Shown piece after piece: positions 61,052 to 64,000 of a DNA stretch of 64,000 nucleotides (position 1 is the first letter of the stretch; the number at the start of each line of letters is the position of its first letter). Position numbers and translations under genes: made by a program. Origin of the DNA: Sulfuricurvum sp. (GTDB lineage Bacteria > Campylobacterota > Campylobacteria > Campylobacterales > Sulfurimonadaceae); NCBI GenBank assembly GCA_030694265.1, contig JAUXYP010000008.1, positions 62,001 through 126,000 on the forward strand, read 5' to 3'. The notes beneath the pieces are model-generated. The model did no database searches, was not told the DNA's origin, and saw nothing but the letters and a program-made list of their open reading frames with translations.

Positions 61052-61597
61052 TTACCTCAAATCTTCACGAAGTTTTGCCAGTTCTTCACGGTAGCGTTTT
61101 CCATCCCCATAGGGGGTGAATTTTAAGTAATGCGCATGGTGGCTGCGAAGTTTTCGTGCGTGCCGTATCGGACACCAAAACTGCTCTGTGCGTCCCAATA
61201 TTTCCGTCGTATATTGTAAAAGACCGCTAAAGTATGAACAGTAAAAGCAATTTATTTTTTCAATGATATTGAGAAAATCTAAACTCGCACGGTCAAAGAC
61301 AAAATAGTCTTTTCGAAGAACAGGAGCGATCTTATAAACACGGAAATTGATCATTTGATAGACAAATAAAAAAATTTCCAAAATAAAGGCAGGAATGATA
61401 CCCGCATAGATTATAGGTGCTGTAAGATAATGGAGAACTGGGGTACGCCACAGGTAGTGAAGCAGACTCTCTTTGAACTTTTTTTGAGCAGTGAGAAAAT
61501 TTAAAGAGAGTCGTTCTTCCTCTTGCTCAAGCTCTTTTTTTAGCTGCTCTTCAAGAACACGAATCGTATCAAAGATTTCATCTATTTTTGAGTTCAT
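61052..61597 (-). CDS. Hypothetical coiled-coil/membrane protein with two cysteine clusters
   Basis: Not recognised. The 181-residue protein has an N-terminal coiled coil (about 1-45, EQLKKELEQEEERL), one or two hydrophobic segments (about 55-90, YLTAPIIYAGIIPAFILEIFLFVYQMINF) and a polar C-terminal half with CFYCSYFSG and CPIRHARKLRSHHAHYLKF, which includes several histidines. The CxxC plus His pattern could bind a metal, but this is inference. It converges on paralogue 3 with a seven-base gap. Strand and length suggest a real gene. Confidence 0.7.
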   Translation of the reverse strand: MNSKIDEIFDTIRVLEEQLKKELEQEEERLSLNFLTAQKKFKESLLHYLWRTPVLHYLTAPIIYAGIIPAFILEIFLFVYQMINFRVYKIAPVLRKDYFVFDRASLDFLNIIEKINCFYCSYFSGLLQYTTEILGRTEQFWCPIRHARKLRSHHAHYLKFTPYGDGKRYREELAKLREDLR

Positions 61598-61651
61598 GGC
61601 ATATCTTTGAATGTAGGATACACAATCTTATCAGGGGAACCTTCAAATTTT

Positions 61652-62272
61652 TTAATTAGGAGTGATAAGTGGAACAAAACGAAATCCAGGCAGTTCATAG
61701 GAACTGATTTTCCCATCTTCTCCTTTTGTCAAACGCCATACACTTTCTAAAATAGGGATAACGAGTACTCCTCCGGGATTTAGCTGTTCTATCAGCGTCG
61801 TAGGCAGTTTGTCTGCACTGGCAGAGACGAGAATACGATCATAGTGATTCCCAGGTTTTCCAAGAACGTGAGGGTCTGCAAATTCAATCGAAGCATTCTC
61901 AATACGATCCCTTTTTAAACTGCTTCTCCCATACTCAACGAGAGAAGGAACGCGTTCAATGCCTTCTACAAATCCATTTGGCTCAACTGCCGAAGCTAAA
62001 AGCGCCGTTGTCCATCCCGAACCTGAACCAATATCCAACACTTTGTTCCCCGCTTGCGGACGTAAGAGTTCTAGCATAATGGCAACGGTTGTGGGCTGAG
62101 AAATCGTTTGTCCCATACCGATGGACAGAGGATAATCACCATACGTTTCGCTTTGGAGTTCGTCGGGAACAAAATACATACGGTTACATCGGTGAAATGC
62201 TTTGATCAGGGAGGGGGAGTAGAGAACGCCCGAGGCGATCATAGAATCAATAAGCTTTTGATGCGTAGTCAT
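61652..62272 (-). CDS. pcm: Protein-L-isoaspartate O-methyltransferase
   Basis: A 206-residue methyltransferase of the PCMT family: MGQTISQPTTVAIMLELL, then VLDIGSGSGWTTALLA (motif I), IEFADPHVLG and ILVSASADKLPTTLIEQLNPGGVLVIP. It methylates isoaspartyl residues as a first step of repair. ATG 62272 was chosen; an in-frame TTG at 62290 overlaps the radical SAM gene. The radical SAM gene lies just upstream on the same strand, a conserved pairing in other bacteria is not assured. Confidence 0.9.
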   Translation of the reverse strand: MTTHQKLIDSMIASGVLYSPSLIKAFHRCNRMYFVPDELQSETYGDYPLSIGMGQTISQPTTVAIMLELLRPQAGNKVLDIGSGSGWTTALLASAVEPNGFVEGIERVPSLVEYGRSSLKRDRIENASIEFADPHVLGKPGNHYDRILVSASADKLPTTLIEQLNPGGVLVIPILESVWRLTKGEDGKISSYELPGFRFVPLITPN

Positions 62273-62280
62273 TTTGGCTA

Positions 62281-63306
62281 TTATTGCCAAACCCCATGCA
62301 GTTTATAACCGCATGAGGGGCAACTGTTTTTATTAATCAAATGATTTGTCACATATTGACCGATATGACCATGCCGATCAATTACCAAGGCATCGCACCC
62401 AGGGCAATAGGTAGATTCTCGCGCTTCGTCATCAATATTTCCGACATAAACATATTTTAATCCAACATCTTTGCCTATATCGTATGCCCGACGAAGCGTT
62501 TGCGGCGGAGTACTGTGAACATCCATCATTTTATACATGGGATGAAAAGCACTGATGTGCCACGGCATTGCAGGGTCAAGATCGGCTTGAAATTGTGCAA
62601 TCGCCCTGATCTCTTCATCTGAATCATTGTATCCCGGTATGAGCAGGGTTGTTGTTTCTATCCATATCCCTTTTTTATGGGCATATTCGATCGTGTCGAG
62701 CACCGGCTTGAGCGATCCTCCGCAGATATCTTTGTAAAAGGATTGGCTGTAACCTTTGATATCGATATTCATCCCGTCTAAATAAGGAGCAATGGTATCA
62801 ATGGCTTTGTGAGTTTCGTAGCCACTTGTGACATAGATGTTTTTCAATCCCGCCTCATGGGCGAGTTTGGCGGTGTCATAGGTGTATTCAAAAAAGACAA
62901 CGGGTTCATTATAGGTGTAAGCAATACTTTTACAGCCGTATTCAAGCGCCTTTGAAACTGCGCGCTCGGGCGAAAGAGGGTGCCCGACTATCTCATGATG
63001 ATGTTCTTTAGGATATTGGGAAATATCGGCATTTTGGCAAAACTTACATGAGAAGTTGCATCCTACCGTACCAAATGAAAAGACGCTTGACCCCGGTAAA
63101 AAATGAAACATCGGTTTTTTTTCGACAGGATCTACATTGACGGCTGCAGCTAAACCGTACGTTAGAAGCTGCAATTCACCATTTTCGACTTTTCGAATAC
63201 CGCAGATACCGTATTCACCTTCGTCTAGCTTACAATGTTGATTACATGCTTCGCATGCAATCCTACCATCCTCTAGTTTTTTAGAAAGCCATGCATGAGA
63301 TGACAT
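62281..63306 (-). CDS. amrS: Radical SAM enzyme of the AmmeMemoRadiSam group (PflA-like)
   Basis: A 341-residue radical SAM protein with the CxxxCxxC motif at GCNFSCKFCQNADI (about residues 79-92) binding the [4Fe-4S] cluster, plus extra cysteine pairs: ACNQHC near the start and CPGCD, CPSCGY at the C terminus. This fits the AmmeMemoRadiSam radical SAM protein annotated as pyruvate-formate-lyase-activating-like. Its partners AMMECR1 and Memo are not within the window. It is followed by pcm. The substrate is not known. Confidence 0.87.
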   Translation of the reverse strand: MSSHAWLSKKLEDGRIACEACNQHCKLDEGEYGICGIRKVENGELQLLTYGLAAAVNVDPVEKKPMFHFLPGSSVFSFGTVGCNFSCKFCQNADISQYPKEHHHEIVGHPLSPERAVSKALEYGCKSIAYTYNEPVVFFEYTYDTAKLAHEAGLKNIYVTSGYETHKAIDTIAPYLDGMNIDIKGYSQSFYKDICGGSLKPVLDTIEYAHKKGIWIETTTLLIPGYNDSDEEIRAIAQFQADLDPAMPWHISAFHPMYKMMDVHSTPPQTLRRAYDIGKDVGLKYVYVGNIDDEARESTYCPGCDALVIDRHGHIGQYVTNHLINKNSCPSCGYKLHGVWQ

Positions 63307-63335
63307 CCGGACTCCTTTAAAAAAGTTTCACCCGC

Positions 63336-63767
63336 TTATTTCTGAAAATGCTTTAAGAGTTGATCATCAGGAATTTTACTTAAATCCGCATGTAAATTCA
63401 TCGTCATTCTGGCTTTGATAGAGGGGTTGAGTAACTCAACAATTTGGTTATTGATTGCTTTTGGAGCCGCAAAATACCAAGGATTTTCTCCATGATTTTG
63501 AATGGTTTTATTAACCTGTTGGGCTATTTCTTTGATACGTCGACGCTCTTCTTCCAGCCCTCTATTGTGATCTTCTCCCGAACCGCTAGCCCCTACGCCT
63601 TGAAAATTGCCTTGCTGATCACTCACTTTTTCGTGTAGTCTTTGATGAATATCCAAGCTTTCACTGCCTTCCATAAGTTCAACTGCTTCTCTCCCCATTG
63701 GATCCACTTTGGACGTAAAAAGTTTAAAACGCTGTAAATCAGCGATGATGATAAGTTTTGATGACAT
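63336..63767 (-). CDS. Host-attachment-protein family member
   Basis: The 143-residue protein resembles the host attachment protein family (RpoB-associated name from Agrobacterium-type proteins): SKLIIIADLQRFKLFTSKVDP, then HEKVSDQQGNFQGVGASGSGEDHNRGLEEERRRIKEIAQQ and WYFAAPKAINNQIVELL. Members are related to bacterial eRF1-like (baeRF) fold proteins; the biological role is unclear. The ATG is in good position after AAGGGGTTAAC. It stands 30 bases upstream of the radical SAM gene and could be co-transcribed. Confidence 0.78.
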   Translation of the reverse strand: MSSKLIIIADLQRFKLFTSKVDPMGREAVELMEGSESLDIHQRLHEKVSDQQGNFQGVGASGSGEDHNRGLEEERRRIKEIAQQVNKTIQNHGENPWYFAAPKAINNQIVELLNPSIKARMTMNLHADLSKIPDDQLLKHFQK

Positions 63768-63825
63768 GTTAACCCCTTCATATTTAGTTTATTTATCGTA
63801 ACGAAATAAAATGAGTTATTTATGA

Positions 63826-64000
63826 TTATTTATTTAAATTTTTTTCTATTGCTGCATAAGTGTAGGGAAGTTGATAGTAATTTAAAAATCCTGCTGTTTT
63901 ATTGTAACCGTTTTGACGTGCTATTTTTGAAAAATTGATTCCGATTCCAAGATAAAGAATTCGATCACGTTCTGATGTAGTTTCTGCCTTATAATTTCTC
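63826..64000 (-). CDS. C-terminal part of a gene entering from the right edge
   Basis: On the minus strand an open frame comes in from the window end and stops at 63826-63828. It encodes 57 residues and includes ETTSERDRILYLGIGINF then GYNKTAGFLNYYQLPYTYA, with an amphipathic beta/helix pattern. The start is outside. The short length does not allow a family call; it may be an outer-membrane or lipoprotein of the DUF2279 type, but this is only a guess. Confidence 0.55.
   Translation of the reverse strand, partial: RNYKAETTSERDRILYLGIGINFSKIARQNGYNKTAGFLNYYQLPYTYAAIEKNLNK

Overview
The window looks like chromosome of a chemolithotrophic Campylobacterota (Epsilonproteobacteria), most like Sulfuricurvum/Sulfurimonas. 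This is inferred from a HydABCDE-type uptake hydrogenase with HydE, a sulfide:quinone oxidoreductase-like protein, the flhA-Rrf2-rpsO order, an ftsE-ftsX-envC block, and a long (about 390 residue) TrmB. Base composition is moderate, higher in GC than most Sulfurimonas or Campylobacter, which favours Sulfuricurvum. No rRNA, insertion sequence, prophage or CRISPR array was seen. One tRNA gene is present.

Layout. 1-12.7 kb holds mostly housekeeping genes on the minus strand (RNA modification enzymes, an ABC-F protein, a DHH phosphoesterase, flhA, an Rrf2 regulator), with a DMT-family permease, a pentapeptide-repeat protein and a copper-type P-ATPase on the plus strand. 12.8-20 kb holds rpsO, an HDOD/EAL-like protein, kdsB, a class II Fic protein followed by a 41-bp tandem repeat, a TrmN6-like methyltransferase, a YkgJ-type protein, a TPR protein and trpC. 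20.1-24.1 kb is a tight four-gene operon: circularly permuted ATP-grasp, alpha-E protein, an M14-type zinc deacylase and a second M14-like protein that has lost its metal ligands. 24.1-32.6 kb carries yqeY, flgH, the FtsE-FtsX-EnvC divisome block with trmB, a fibronectin-III lipoprotein, a pseudouridine synthase, and rodA. 32.6-34.1 kb is a small AT-rich accessory patch downstream of a CAU tRNA, with a RelB/ParE-like toxin-antitoxin pair and a HEPN-like gene. 34.2-39 kb has a glycine-zipper protein, MdaB-like reductase, a P2-type cation ATPase, a SixA-like phosphatase, a 59-residue YjfB-like protein and a membrane-anchored rhodanese.

39.1-57.7 kb is a hydrogenase region of about 18.6 kb. The first operon encodes a cytoplasmic [NiFe] hydrogenase whose small subunit is fused to an N-terminal FAD oxidoreductase plus BFD-type [2Fe-2S] domain, then its large subunit, a maturation protease, HypF and a NicO-type nickel transporter. 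The second encodes a Tat-exported SQR-like flavoprotein and the membrane-bound uptake hydrogenase HydABC with HydD and HydE. The third is hypBCDEA. HypF and HypA-E probably mature both enzymes, while each enzyme has its own protease. The periplasmic enzyme should feed electrons from H2 to quinone. The cytoplasmic enzyme probably supplies low-potential reductant or NAD(P)H; its role in the reductive TCA cycle is inference from related organisms.

57.8-64 kb contains a secreted glycine-rich protein of unknown function, three paralogous orphan response regulators, an unrecognised coiled-coil/membrane protein, pcm, an AmmeMemoRadiSam-type radical SAM gene, a host-attachment-family protein and the end of a further gene.

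The strongest candidates for something undescribed are the FAD/[2Fe-2S]/[NiFe] small-subunit fusion, in which an Asn replaces one expected proximal-cluster Cys, and the ATP-grasp/alpha-E/M14/pseudo-M14 operon.
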